The position numbers were made by a program, and so were the translations under genes. The notes under the pieces were generated by a model that saw only the letters and a program-made list of their open reading frames with translations, had not been told where the DNA came from and did no database searches. From positions 310,001 to 374,000 of the forward strand of contig NC_064466.1 of the NCBI RefSeq assembly GCF_023343835.1: a DNA stretch of 64,000 nucleotides. The letters run 5' to 3'. The stretch is from Lagopus muta (Eukaryota > Chordata > Aves > Galliformes > Phasianidae). Shown one piece after another: positions 21,201 through 31,094 of this stretch (its first letter is position 1; every line of letters begins with the position of its first letter).

Positions 21201-24164
21201 AGTGGGTCTCTTCCTTCTTGTTTTGGGGAGATCTGGGGTGATGGGGGTCCCTTAGGTGGCAGGAAGGTGAAACTGGGGTCCCTTCATGATAATGGAGGAG
21301 GGAGCTGCGGTGGTGGGGGTCCCTTCCTGAGGACAAAAGGGACCCCAGGTTTGGTGGGGTTACTGGAGTGGGGCAGGAGGGACCCAGGGTGGCATTGGGG
21401 TCCCTTCCTTCTGGATCTGGGGGGATCTGGGGTGATGGGGGTCCCTTAAGGGGCAGGAGGGTGAAACTGGGGTCCCTTCGTTAGGATGGAGGAGGGAGTT
21501 GGGGTGCTGGGGGTCCCTCCCTGAGGATAAAAGGGACCCTAGGTTTAATGGGGGTTACTGGAGTGGGGCAGGAGGGACCCCAGGGTGGCATCGGGGTCCC
21601 TTCCTTAGGGGACAGGGGGAATGTGGGGTGATGAGGGTCCATTAGGGGGCAGGGGGAACCCCGGGGTGACATTGGGGACCCTTCCTTGAGGGACACTGAG
21701 GGGACTTGGGGTAGCAGGGGACCCTTAAAAATACAGAGGGGGGGACCTGAGGTGAAACTGGGGAGCATTCCTTAGGAGAGAGGAGGGTGGTGGGCTCACA
21801 CTGGGGCCCCTTCCCTATGGGGCAGGAGGAATTTGGGGTGCTGGTGGCACCTCAGGTGGCAGGAGAGACTCCAGAGCAACACTGGGAATTAGGGTGACAC
21901 TGGGGTCCCTTATGGAGGGACAGAAAGGACTTTAGGGTGACAGCAGGGTGCCTTACAGAGGGACAGGAGGGACCTGGAGGGGATGGGGTTCCCTGTGGGG
22001 ACAGGAGGGACATTAGGGTGACAGTGGGGTCACTTATGGGGGGACAGGAGGGACCTGGGACTGTTGGGGTCCCTGTGGGGACAGGAGGGATGTTAGGGTG
22101 ACAGTGGGGTCCCTTGCAAAAGGACAGGAGAGACATTAGGGTGACACTGGGGTCCATTATAGAGGGACAGAAGGGACCTGGAGGTGCTGGGGTTCCCTGT
22201 GGGACAGGAGGGATTTTGGGGTGACACTGGGGTCACTTAGGGAGGGACAGGAGGGACAGAAGGGATTTTAGGGTCCCTGTGGGGACAGAAGGCATTTTAG
22301 GGTGACAGTGGGGTCCATTATAGAGGGACAGAAGGGACCTGGAGGTGCTGGGGTTCCCTGTGGGGACAGGAGGGACATTAGGGTGACACTGGGGTCCCTT
22401 ATGGAGGGACAGGAAGGAACTGGAGGTGATGGGGCTCCCTGTGGGGACAGGAGGGACATTAGGGTGACACTGGGGTCCATTATGGAGGGACAGGAGGGAC
22501 CTGGGACTGATGGGGTCCCTGTGGGGACAGGAGAAACATTAGGGTGACACTGGGGTCCCTTCTAGAGGGACAGAAGGGATTTTAGGGTGACAGTGGGGTC
22601 CCTTATAGAGACACAGAAAGGACTTTAGGGTGACAGCAGGGTTCCTTACAGAGGGACAGGAAGGAACTGGAGGTGCTGGGGTTCCCTGTGGGGACAGGAG
22701 GGACGTTAGGGTGACAGTGGGATCCCTTATGGAGGGACAGAAGGGATTTTAGGGTGACAGTGGGGTCCCTTATAGAGGGACAGGAGGGATGTGGGGGTGA
22801 TGGGGTCCCTGTGGGGACAGGAGAGACATTAGGGTGACACTGGGGTCCCATATGGAGGGACAGAAGGGACCTGGAGGGGATGGGTTCCCTGTGGGACAGG
22901 AGGGATTTTGGGGTGACACTGGGATCCCTTGTGGAGGGACAGGAGGGACCTAGAGGTGATGGGGTTCCCTGTGGGAACAGAAGGGACATTAGAGTGACAG
23001 TGGAGTCCCTTCTAGAGGGACAGAAGGGATTTTAGGGTGACACTGGGGTCCCTTATAGAGAGACAGAAGGGACCTGGAGGTGATGGGGTTCCCTGTGGGG
23101 ACAGGAGGGACGTTAGGGTGACAGTGGGATCCCTTATGGAGGGACAGAAGGGACCTGGAGGTGATGGGCTTCCCTGTGGGACAGGAGGGATTTTGGGGTA
23201 ACATTGGGGTCACTTATGGAGGGACAGGAGGGACGTGGGGGTGATGGGGACCCTTATGGAGGGACAGAAGGGATTTTAGGGTGACAGCAGGGTGCCTTAC
23301 AGAGGGACCGGAGGGACCTGGAGGTGATGGGGTTCCCTGTGGGACAGGAGGGACATTAGGGTGACACTGGGGTCACTTATGGGGGGACAGGAGGGACGTG
23401 GGACTGATGGGGTCCCTGTGGGGACAGGAGAAACATTAGGGTGACAGTGGGATCCCTTGCAAAAGGACAGGGGAGACATTAGGGTGACAGTGGGGTCCCT
23501 TATGGAGGGACAGGAGGGATTTTAGGGTGACACTGGGGTCCATTATAGAGGGACAGGAAGGAACTGGAGGTGATGGGGCTCCCTGTGGGGACAGGAGGGA
23601 CATTAGGGTGACACTGGGGTCCATTATGGAGGGACAGGAGGGACCTGGGACTGATGGGGTCCCTGTGGGGACAGGAGAAACATTAGGGTGACACTGGGGT
23701 CCCTTCTAGAGGGACAGAAGGGATTTTAGGGAGACACTGGGGTCCCTTATGGAGGGACAGAAGGGACCTGGAGGGGATGGGGTTCCCTGTGGGGACAGAA
23801 GGCATTTTAGGGTGACAGTGGGGTCCCTTATAGAGGGACAGAAGGAACCTGGAGGTGGTGGGGTCCCTGTGGGGACAGGAGAATCATTAGGGTGACACTG
23901 GGGTCCCTTATAGAGAGACAGGAGGAACCTGGAGGTGCTGGTGTTCCCTGTGGAGACAGGAGGGACGTTAGGGTGACAGTGGCGTCCCTTATAGAGGGAC
24001 AGAAGGGGCCTGGATGCGCTGGGGCTCCCTATGGCACAGTGGGACCCCCGGCTGCCCCCCGTCCCTCAGCCCGCACCTCTCTCTTTACCGTCTGATTTCT
24101 TCCTCCGCGGTCGATCGCGGCCCCGTAACCGAGAAAAGGTCCTCCGCAGCAGCGGCTCCGCCAT
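3107..24164 (-). CDS. SYDE1: SYDE1 gene span (partial, six coding exons seen)
   Basis: Synapse-defective Rho GTPase-activating protein 1: a cytoplasmic, membrane-associated GAP with a disordered N-terminus, a C2-like domain and a RhoGAP domain, implicated in presynaptic and cytoskeletal control. Exons run right to left: 24089-24164, 19431-19981, 13677-14416, 7418-7643, 3358-3484, 3107-3263. Splice sites are canonical except a GC donor after exon 4, and exon phases agree with the family. The end of the RhoGAP domain and the C-terminus are missing. Exons 2, 3, 4 and 6 need single-base corrections to read through, mostly in homopolymers. Identity rests on near-exact family phrases: [69 protein letters not shown] and [15 protein letters not shown]. 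Confidence 0.92.
3358..3484 (-). CDS. SYDE1: SYDE1 exon 5 (RhoGAP arginine finger)
   Basis: Acceptor CATCCCAG and donor ACAG|GTCGGT; 127 bp with one open frame. It encodes [17 protein letters not shown], then the [13 protein letters not shown] block and LYPDINVIT. The arginine in GLYRLCG is the catalytic arginine finger of RhoGAP domains, so this part looks functional. No frame disruption is seen. Intron 5 (3264-3357) is only 94 bp and holds a single copy of the CCCTTACCCCCC(G/A)TAGGGTTTCTCTTCC motif that recurs in the 71-bp array at 7741-11066. Confidence 0.93.
3535..7350 (+). mobile_element. CR1 LINE fragment split by a 3.4-kb minisatellite
   Basis: CR1 sequence from about 3535 (TATTCAGCACTGGTGAGGCC) to 3757, interrupted by the array 3758-7216, then the CR1 3' end 7217-7350 with a degenerate ATTCTATGAT tail. 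The left junction (GGCTGCCTGAAGGGAGGCTG) is the same as in the CR1 at 1019-2005. The element lies antisense in SYDE1 intron 4. Confidence 0.85.
3758..7216 (+). repeat. Large 21-bp minisatellite (GTCCCTATGGNGTCCCCATGT)n
   Basis: About 165 units of 21 bp with frequent 20-bp variants (GTCCCTATGGGTCCCCATGT). Because 21 is a multiple of three and no unit contains a stop, all three plus frames and some minus frames stay open for hundreds of codons (M-C-P-Y-G-V-P type peptides). There is no start context, codon bias or homology suggesting translation. It lies inside a CR1, in SYDE1 intron 4. Confidence 0.96.
7418..7643 (-). CDS. SYDE1: SYDE1 exon 4 (C2 to RhoGAP linker)
   Basis: Acceptor CCCCTCAG. 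The exon encodes [24 protein letters not shown], a poly-glycine run, [16 protein letters not shown] and [18 protein letters not shown], matching the end of the SYDE1 C2 region and the start of the RhoGAP domain. The frame from exon 3 requires one extra A in the AAA near 7636. The exon ends AAAG|GCGAGT: phase 0 joins cleanly to exon 5 only if this non-canonical GC donor is used. Confidence 0.9.
7741..11066 (+). repeat. 71-bp minisatellite carrying telomere motif
   Basis: About 45 units of CCCTTTCTTTATCCTAACCCTAACCCTTACCCCCCATAGGG-type sequence, about 71 bp each with an optional 10-11 bp ACCCTTTGAG duplication. Each unit contains CCTAACCCTAACCC (two telomeric repeats) and the intron-5 motif of SYDE1. 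The last unit runs straight into the splice-acceptor-like CCCATAG of the inverted exon 6 copy at 11069. Confidence 0.95.
11069..11790 (+). pseudogene. Inverted copy of SYDE1 exon 6, split by CR1
   Basis: GGATCCTTAAGGACTAC (11069-11085) is followed by a CR1, then GACTACTTGCGGGAGCTGCC and about 110 bp closely matching the reverse complement of exon 6 at 3107-3263. Substitutions and indels (for example CCCCACG for CCCACG, CTGCACC for CTGTACC) break the reading frame. Similarity ends near GCTGAACGGGA. It lies on the strand opposite the gene, inside SYDE1 intron 3, so it cannot contribute to the SYDE1 transcript. It is either a true inverted duplication or an assembly artefact. Confidence 0.85.
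11086..11663 (+). mobile_element. CR1 fragment inserted in the exon 6 copy
   Basis: 5'-truncated CR1 starting GGCATCCTGGCCTGCATTAG and ending CCTGTGATTCTGTGTGATTCT. It is bounded on both sides by GACTAC, a 6-bp direct repeat of the exon sequence that looks like a target-site duplication. Confidence 0.85.
11791..13515 (+). repeat. 85-bp minisatellite in SYDE1 intron 3
   Basis: Tandem units of about 85 bp containing GGGATCATTGGATCTGGGG, CCTCAAAGGGTCC and GGACAGAGGTGCTGTGGGG; for example, the units starting at 12001 and 12086 are 85 bp apart. The same unit forms the array at 17985-19375 on the other side of exon 3. Confidence 0.93.
13677..14416 (-). CDS. SYDE1: SYDE1 exon 3 (basic motif and C2 domain)
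   Basis: Acceptor CCCCGCAG; donor CGGG|GTGAGT; 740 bp. In order it encodes a basic segment ([20 protein letters not shown]), [42 protein letters not shown] and a C2-like beta-sandwich ([50 protein letters not shown]), then [10 protein letters not shown]2 domains mediate membrane or protein binding. These pieces sit in different frames: at least four single-base shifts are needed, one being an extra C at CACGGCCAGCGTGG near 13708. Residue-level conservation on both sides of each shift argues for assembly error rather than an old pseudogene. Confidence 0.9.
14480..17760 (+). repeat. About 165-bp minisatellite in SYDE1 intron 2
   Basis: About 20 units of 150-170 bp, each with GGAATGGAGAGGAGGTTTGG, GGGGTTCCTTCCTTAGGGGACAG and GGGATCCTTGCTCTGCAGGCACTGCAGGG. 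G-rich on the plus strand; stop-free stretches on both strands are repeat artefacts. Confidence 0.93.
17985..19375 (+). repeat. 85-bp minisatellite in SYDE1 intron 2
   Basis: Same unit as 11791-13515 (GGACAGAGGTGCTGTGGGG and GGGATCATTGGATCTGGGG), with deleted variants. The 17761-17984 stretch before it is non-repetitive intron sequence in which I recognise nothing. Confidence 0.92.
19431..19981 (-). CDS. SYDE1: SYDE1 exon 2 (acidic, disordered N-terminal part)
   Basis: Acceptor CTTGCAG|AGCAGCC joins in phase with exon 1 (G|AG). The likely donor is TGTGGTGT|GTGAGG at 19430; a slightly different donor is possible. It encodes a low-complexity proline- and glutamate-rich region with a run of seven glutamates, then [20 protein letters not shown] and GEIWYNP, hallmarks of the SYDE1 N-terminus. 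At 19540-19544 a run of five G (CCCCC in coding sense) shifts the frame; with four, [14 protein letters not shown] reads on. Confidence 0.9.
20335..21790 (+). repeat. About 200-bp minisatellite in SYDE1 intron 1
   Basis: Long units containing GGGTCCCTTCCTGAGGA, AAAAGGGACCCCAGGTTT, GGGGGTTACTGGAGTGGGGC and GGGGGGATCTGGGGTGATGG, with truncated versions. Confidence 0.9.
21860..24010 (+). repeat. About 80-bp minisatellite in SYDE1 intron 1
   Basis: Tandem units of roughly 75-85 bp with GGACAGGAGGGACATTAGGG, TGACACTGGGGTCC and GACCTGGAGGTGATGGGG. It ends about 80 bp before coding exon 1. Confidence 0.93.
24089..24164 (-). CDS. SYDE1: SYDE1 exon 1 (start codon)
   Basis: The start ATG is at 24164; 25 codons plus one base end at ACG|GTAAAG. 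It encodes [16 protein letters not shown] and then RPRRKKSDG, matching the very conserved basic N-terminus of SYDE1. This start is chosen because it fits the family N-terminus exactly. No frame disruption. Confidence 0.93.
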
Positions 24165-24171
24165 GGCCGGG

Positions 24172-24735
24172 GCCTCAGCTGGGCCTGGGCCGGTCCGGTT
24201 CCGTCCTCTCAGCTGGGCCTGGGCCGGTCCGGTTCCGTCCCTTCAGCTGGGCCTGGTCCGGTTCTGTCCCCTCAGCCGGGCCTGGGCCGGTCCGGTTCCG
24301 TCCCCTCAGCTGGGCCTGGGCCTGGGCCGGTTCCGTCCCCTCAGCTGGGCCTGGGCCTGGGCCGGTTCCGTCCCCTCAGCCGGGCCTGGGCCGGTCCGGT
24401 TCTGTCCTCTCAGCTGGGCCTGGTCCTGGTCCGGTTCTGTCCTCTCAGCTGGGCCTGGGCCTGGTCCGGTTCCGTCCTCTCAGCTGGGCCTGGGCCTGGT
24501 CCGGTTCTGTCTTCTCAGCTGGGCCTGGGCCGGTCCGGTTCCGTCCTCTCAGCTGGGCCTGGGCCGGTCTGGTTCCGTCCCTTCAGCTGGGCCCGGGCTG
24601 GTCTGGTTCTGTCCCCTCAGCTGGGCCTGGGCCTGGGCCGGTTCCGTCCTCTCAGCTGGGCCTGGGCCTGGTCCGGTTCTGTCCTCTCAGCTGGGCCTGG
24701 GCCTGGTCCGGTTCCGTCCCCTCAGCCCGGTTCTT
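24172..24735 (-). promoter_or_regulatory. E-box minisatellite in SYDE1 5' UTR/promoter region
   Basis: About 16 units of 28-36 bp (CAGCTGGGCCTGGGCCGGTCCGGTTCCGTCC on the plus strand) begin only a few bases upstream of the SYDE1 start codon. By eye about 14 units contain the palindromic E-box CAGCTG. The region is GC- and CpG-rich. It is a tandem repeat by sequence; promoter function is inferred from position only. Confidence 0.55.
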
Positions 24736-25400
24736 TGAGTCTCTCCCCTCAGCCAGGCCCGCTTCGATGCCCTCAGCCCAGTTCTGTCCCTTTGGGCCCG
24801 GTTCTCTTTCCCCTCGGCTGGGCCCAGTCCCCTCAGCCCGGTTCTGTCCTCTCGGCCCAGTTCCGTCTCCTCAGCTGGGTCCCCTCAGCCCGGTTCTGTC
24901 TCCTCGGCCCAGTTCTCTCTCTTTGGCCCGGTTCTGTTTCCTCGGCCCCGGTTCTGCCTCTTCAGCCCAGTTCTGCCCTCTTGGCTCAGTTCTGTCCCCT
25001 CGGCCCGGTTCCCCTCCCCTCGGGCCGCGTCCCCTCGGCCCGGTTCCGCCCTCGGCCCGGCTCCGTCTCCTCAGCTCTCGGCCCGGTTCCTTCCCCTCAG
25101 CCGCGTCCCCTCGGCCCGGTTCCGTCCCTCAGCCCGGCTCCGCCGCCGGCAGCCCGTTCCCGTCCGTTCCCGTCCGTTTCCGTCCGTTTCGGTCCGTTTC
25201 TCCCCCCGGTCGATCCCGGTTCTCTTCTCTCAGCCCGGTTCCGTCCCGTCGGCCCGGTTCCGTTTCGGGCCCGGTTCGATCAGCTCAGCGGCCCGGCGGG
25301 GCCGCGCAGCCTGAGGGCCGCCATCCCGCGCCATGCATTCCTGGGATGCCGCCGGGAGCGGCGGGCCGGAACCCAGAGAGAGCGGCGCGGCCTGCAGGGA
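24736..25400. repeat. Degenerate CpG-rich CAGCCCGGTTCTGTCC repeat
   Basis: Imperfect short repeats of CTCGGCCCGGTTC and GTCCGTTTC flavour, decaying into unique CpG-rich DNA at 25270-25400 (GCGCCATGCATTCCTGGGATG). It may be part of a CpG-island promoter. No exon is supported. Confidence 0.65.
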
Positions 25401-25404
25401 GCAG

Positions 25405-26325
25405 CGGGAAAAGGGGGGGAAAGGGGGAAAAAGGGGGAGAAAAAGGGGGGAAAAGAAGGGGGAGAAAAAGGGGAAAAGGGAGAGAAAAAGGGGGAGAAAG
25501 GGGGGGAAGATGGGGAGAAAGGGGGGGGGGGGGGGGGGGGGGAGGGGGGAGAAAAAGGGGGGAAAAGGAGGAAAAGGGGGAGAAAAAGGGGGGGAAAAGA
25601 AGGGGGAGAAAAAGGGGGGGGGGGAAAGGGAGAAAAAGGGGGAAAAAGGGGGAAAAAGGGGGGAAAAAAAGGGGAGAAGGGGGAGAAAAAAGGGAGAAAA
25701 AAGGGGGAAAATGAGGAGAAAAAGGGGGAGAAAAAAGGGGAGAAAAGAAGGGGGAGAAAAAGGAGGAGAAAAAGAGGGAAAAAAGGGGGGAAAAGGGGGA
25801 GAAAAAGGGAGAAAAAGGGGGAAAAGAAGAGAAAAAGGGGGGAAAAAGGGGGGAAAGGGAGAGAAGAAGGGGTAGAAAAAGGGAGAAAAGGGGGAAAAAG
25901 GGGGAGAAAAAGGGGGGGAAAGGGGGAGAAAAAGGGGGAAGATGGGGAGAAAGGGGGGAAAAAGGGGGAGGAAAAGGGAGAAAAGGGGGGGAAAAAGGGG
26001 AAAAAGGGGGGGAAAGGGGGAAAAGGAGGAAAAGGGGGAGAAAAAGGGGGAAGATGGGGAGAAAGGGAAAAAAAGGGGGGGAAAAGGGGGAGAAAAAGGG
26101 GAAGAAAGGAGGAGAAAAGGGGGGAAAAAGGGGGGAAAAGGGGAAAAGGGGGAAGAAAAAGAGGGAGAAAAAAGGGGGGAAAATGAGGAGAAAAAGGGGG
26201 AGAAAAAAGGGGGAAAAGGGGGAGAAAAAGGGGGAAAAAGGGGGAAAAAGGAGGGAAAAGAAGAGGGAAAAAGGGGGGGGAAGGAGGAAAAGGGGGGAAA
26301 AGGGGGAGAAAAAGGGGAAAAAACC
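25405..26325 (+). repeat. Polypurine tract (GGGGGAGAAAAA)n
   Basis: About 920 bp of almost pure G and A on the plus strand, built of GGGGAAAAAGGGGGAGAAAAA-like units. Lysine/glycine open frames here are compositional artefacts. Such tracts can adopt triplex (H-DNA) structure. Confidence 0.95.
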
Positions 26326-26434
26326 CTGAGCCGAAAGCGAGAGAAGCCCAAAAATCGTGGGGGGGGGGGGGGGGGAGCAGGGGGGAGGGGATGCTTTTGG
26401 GGGTTGAGTGGGGGGGTCTGGGGAGGGGGGCTGA

Positions 26435-29400
26435 GGGTGTAAAGGGGGGATTTGGGGGATCTGGGGGGGATTGGGGGGGATTTGGGGGGGATTTGGGGAC
26501 CTGGGGATGTTCTTGGGGGTGTAGAGGGGGGATTTGGTGAACTGAGGGATGTTTGGGGGGATTTGGGGGGGTCTTTGGGGGGCCTGGGGGTGTTTTTGGG
26601 GTGGTTAGAGGGGGATTTGGGGGATCTGGGGGGAATTTGGGGGGCTCTGGGGGTATTTTTGGGGGTGTAGAGGGGGGATTTGGGGGCCTGGGGGGGATTT
26701 GGGGGAGGTCTTTGGGATCTGAGGGTGTTTTTGAGGGCTTAAAAGGGGGATTTGGGGGCTCTGGGGGGTCTTCGGGGGGTTTTGGGGGAATTTGGGGGGA
26801 TCTGGGGGGTCTTTGGGGTTCTGGGGGTGTTTTGGGGGTGTTTAGTGGGGGATTTGGGGGCTCTGGGGGTGTTTTGAGGGCTTAGAGGGGGGATTTGGGG
26901 AACTGGGGGGTCATTGGGGGGGGATCTGGGGGGAATTTGGGGGCTCTGAGGTTGTTTTTGGGGGTGTAGAGGGGGGATTTGGGACCTGGGGTGTTTTTGG
27001 GTATTTAGTGGGGGATTTGGGGGGGGTCCTTAGTGGGATTTGGGGGGGGATTTGGGGGTCTGGGGGTGTTTTTGGGGTGTTTAATGGGGGATTTGGGGGA
27101 TCTGGGGGATCCTTGGTGGGATTTGGGGTGGATTTGGGGGTCTGGGGGTGTTTTTGAGGGCGTAGAGGAGGGATTTGGGGAACTGGGGGGTCATTGGGGG
27201 GGGATCTGGGGGGAATTTGGGGGCTCTGAGGTTGTTTTTGGGGGTGTAGAGGGGGGATTTGGGGACCTGGGGGTGTTTTTGGGTATTTAGTGGGGGATTT
27301 GGGGGGGGTCCTTAGTGGGATTTGGGGGGGATTTGGGGGTCTGGGGGTGTTTTTGGGGTGTTTAATGGGGGATTTGGGGGATCTGGGGGATCCTTGGTGG
27401 GATTTGGGGTGGATTTGGGGTCTGGGGGTGTTTTTGAGGGCGTAGAGGAGGGATTTGGGGAACTGGGGGGTCATTGGGGGGGGATCTGGGGGGAATTTGG
27501 GGTCTAGGGGTGTTTTTGAGGGTGTGTGGGGGGGACTTAGGGGATCTGGGGGCATTGGGGGGGAATTTCGGGGGTCTGGGGGTGATTTTTGGGTGTTTAA
27601 TGGGGGATTTGGGGGCCTGGGGGGTCCGTGGGGGGATCTGGGGGGTCTTTGGGGACCTGGGGGTGTTTGGGGGATTTGGGGTGGATTTGGGGGTCTGGGG
27701 GTGTTTTTGAGGGCTTAGAGGGGGGACTTGGGGATCTGGGGGGGGATTGGGGGGGATTGGGGGGGAATTTGCGGGTCTGGGGGTGTTTATGAGGGTGTAA
27801 AGGGGGGATTTGGGGGATCTGGGGGGGATTGGGGGCATTTGGGGACCTGGGGATGTTTTTGGGGGTGTAGAGGGGGGATTTGGTGAACTGAGGGATGTTT
27901 GGGGGGATTTGGGGGGGGTCTTTGGGGGGTCTGGGGGTGTTTTTGGGGTGGTTAGAGGGGGATTTGGGGGATCTGGGGGGAATTTGGGGGCTCTGGGGGT
28001 ATTTTTGGGGGTGGTAGAGGGGGGATTCGGGGGCCTGGGGGGGATTTGGGGAGGTCTTTGGGGATCTGAGGGTGTTTTTGAGGGCTTAAAAGGGGGATTT
28101 GGGGGCTCTGGGGGGTCTTTGGGGGGGGTTGGGGGGAATATGGGGGGATCTGGGGGGTCTTTGGGGTTCTGGGGGTGTTTTGGGGGTGTTTAGTGGGGGA
28201 TTTGGGGGATCTGGGGGGGGTCCTTAGTGGGATTTGGGGGGGGATTTGGGGGCTCTGGGGGTGTTTTTGGGGTGTTTAGTGGGGGATTGGGGGGATCTGA
28301 GGGGTCCTTTGGGGATCTGGGGGGAATTTTGGGGCTCTGAGGTTGTTTTTGGGGGTTTAGAGGGGGGATTTGGGGACCTGGGGGTGTTTTTGGGGGGGAT
28401 TTGGGATGGGAATTTGGGGGTCTGGGGGTGTTCAGTGGAGGATTTGGGGGGATCTGAGGGGCATTTGGTGGGATGTGGGGGGAATTTGGGGGCTCTGGGG
28501 GTATTTTTGGGGGTGTAGAGGGGGGATTTGGGGATCTGGGGGGTCTTTGGGGGGATTTGGGGGGAATTTGGGGGAATCTGGGGGGTCTTTGAGGCTCTGG
28601 GGGTGTTTTTGGGGGTGTTTAATGGGGGATTTGGGGGCCTGGGGGGTCCGTGGGGGGATCTGGGGGGTCTTTGGGGACCTGGGGGGTGTTTGGGGGGATT
28701 TGGGTGGATTTGGGGGTCTGGGGGTGTTTTTGAGGGCTTAGAGGGGGGATTTGGGGACCTGGGGGGTCCTTGGGGGGGATCTGGGGGGAATTTGGGGGTC
28801 TGGGGGTGTTTATGAGGGCTTAAAAGGGGGATTTGGGGGATCTGGGGGCTCTTCGGGGGGGTTTGGGGGGTCTTTGGGGGTCTGGGGGTGTTTTGGGGAT
28901 GTTTAGTGGGGGATTTGGGGGATCTGAGGGGTCCTTGGGGGGGTCTGGGGGGAGTTTTGGGGCTCTGGGGTGTCTTTGGGGGGTGTAGAGGGGGGACTTG
29001 GGGATCTGGGGGTCTTTGGGGGGGATTTGGGATGGGAATTTGGGGGTCTGGGGGTCTTTGGGGCTCTGGGGGTGTTTTTGGGTGGTTAGTGGGGGATTTG
29101 GGGATCTGGGGGGTCTTTGGGGGGGATTTGAGGGTCTGGGGGTGATTTTGGAGGGTGTAGCGGGGGGATTTGGGGACCTGGGGGTGTTTTGGGGTATTTA
29201 GTGGGGGATTTGGGGGGATCTGAGGGGAGTTTGGTGGGATGTGGGGGGGATTTGGGGCTCTGGGGGTGTTTTTGAGGGTGTAAAGGGGGGATTTGGGGGG
29301 GACCTGGGGGGTCTTTGGGGGTCTGGGGGTGTTTTTTGGGTGTTTAATGGGGGATTTGGGGACCTGGGGGGTCATTGGGGGGGATCTGGGGGGAATTTGG

Positions 29401-30560
29401 GGGCTCTGAGGTTGTTTTTGGGGGGTTTAGTGGGGGATTTGGGGGATCTGAGCTGTCCTTGGGGGGGATTTGGGATGGGAATTTGGGGGTCTGGGGGTGT
29501 TTTTGAGGGCTTTGAGGGGGGATTTGGGGATCTGGGGGCGATTTTGGAGGGTGTAGGGGGGGGTTGGGGTACAGAAGCGTGTCTGGGGGGATTGGGGGGA
29601 GTTTGGGGGTCTGGGGGTGTTTTTGGGGGGCATAGAGGAGGGATTTGGGGAACTGGGGGGGTCCTTGGGGGGGGATCTGGGGGGAATTTGGGGGTCTGGG
29701 GTGTTTTTGAGGGTGTAGGGGGGGACTTGGGGGATCTGGGGGGGATTGGGGGGGATCTGGAGGGCCATTGGGGGTCTGGGGGTGTTTTTGGGGTGTTTAA
29801 TGGGGGATTTGGGGATCTGGGGGGTCCTTGGTGGGATTTGGGGTGGATTTGGGGGTCTGGGGGTGTTTTTGAGGGTGTAGAGGGGGGATTTGGGGGGGAC
29901 CTGGGGGGTCTTTCGGGGTCTGGGGTGTTTTGGGGTGTTTAGTGGGGGATTTGGGGGCAATTTAAGTGTCTGGGGGTGTTTTTTGACGACTTAGACAGGG
30001 GATTTGGGGTCTGGGGGGGGTTGAGGGCTTAGAGGGGGGATTTGGGGGATCTGGGGGGGGATTTGGGGGGATTGGGGGGAATTTGGGGGTCTGGGGGTAT
30101 TATTGGGTGTTTAGTGGGGAATTTGGGGGGGTCTTTGGGGATTGGGGGGCAATTAAGAGTCTGGGGGTGTTTTTTGATGACTCAGACAGGGGATTTGGGG
30201 GCCTGGGGGTGCTTGGGGGAATTTGGGGGGGGGGGTCTTTGGGGGTCTGGGGGTGTTTTTGAGGGTGTAAAGGGGGGATTTGGGGACCTGGGGGGTCATT
30301 GAGGGGGATCTGGGGGGAATTTGGGGCTCTGGGGGTGTTTCTGGGGGTGTAGAGGGGGGATTTGGGGACCTGGGGGTGTTTTTGGGTATTTAGTGGGGGA
30401 TTTGGGGGATCTGGGGGGGGTCCTTAGTGGGATTTGGGGGGGATTTGGGGGCTCTGGGGGTGTTTTTGAGGGTGTAGAGGGGGGATTTGGGGGATCTGAG
30501 GGGTCCTTTGGGGATCTGGGGGGAATTTGGGGCTCTGGGGTGTTTTTGGGGGGGTTGGGG
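26435..30560 (+). repeat. G-rich minisatellite (GGGGGATTTGGGGGTCTGGGGGTG)n
   Basis: About 4.1 kb of irregular units of GGGGGATTTGGGG, TCTGGGGGTGTTTTTGGGG and GTGTAGAGGGG. Higher-order repetition is visible: the block around 27050-27230 recurs around 27320-27500. Dense G-runs predict quadruplex formation. The same unit family fills the MRPL4 intron at 38600-42299. Confidence 0.94.
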
Positions 30561-30569
30561 AGGTCTTTG

Positions 30570-31094
30570 GGGACCTGGGCTACTGAAGAACAACAAAACA
30601 ACCATCAGGGAGACCGAGCTGCCAGGATTGAGGTGGCTCAAATAGACCTGGGGTGGCAGAACAAGGGTGAATTATTTCCGGCTCCGTGGGCCCATGAGAC
30701 CTCAGGTCATCAAGGGAGAGATTTCTATGTTAGAAATGGGCCGGAGGGGTGGACTGAGCTACGGATGCCATTGCACAGGTTATTCGTAACTGTGAAACGT
30801 GTGCCATCATCAAACAAGCCAAGAGATGAAACCTCTGTGGGAGGAAGGGCAGAAGTACAAACGTGGGGAGGCACGGCAGGTTGATGCTGTCACCTTGCCA
30901 CCATCTCGCAATGCTCACTATGGTGGAGGCAACCACTGGGTGGCTGGAAACCTATGCAGTGCCCCATGCTACCACCCAAAATGCCATATTAAGGCTTGAG
31001 AAACAAGTGCTGCGGCGACACGGCAGCCTGGAAAGGATGGAGTCGGATCTCATGGCACTCATTTCAAAGGTTCTCTTGTAAATCTTGTCATCTG
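30570..31094 (+). mobile_element. Endogenous retrovirus pol remnant (RNase H end and integrase)
   Basis: Degenerate coding remnant of an avian ERV pol. The phrases WAHETSGHQGRD, NCETC, KPLWEEGQKYKRGEA and TGWLETYAVPHATTQNAIL are recognisable, corresponding to the integrase zinc-binding HHCC region and part of the catalytic core. The pieces lie in several frames with stops, and the remnant ends abruptly where CR1 sequence begins (about 31095). It probably belongs with the ERV 3' part and LTR at 36013-37202, separated by later insertions. Non-functional. Confidence 0.82.

Noticed and set aside
25320-25400. Possible first exon of a plus-strand gene in the CpG-rich DNA around CCATGCATTCCTGGGATG
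   Set aside because: The frame runs directly into the polypurine tract, with no recognisable protein and no splice donor I could support.
24014-26351. Long proline/serine-rich then lysine/glycine-rich frames (up to 566 codons plus, 373 minus)
   Set aside because: These cross from the E-box array into the polypurine tract. Composition alone keeps them open, and no known domain is present.
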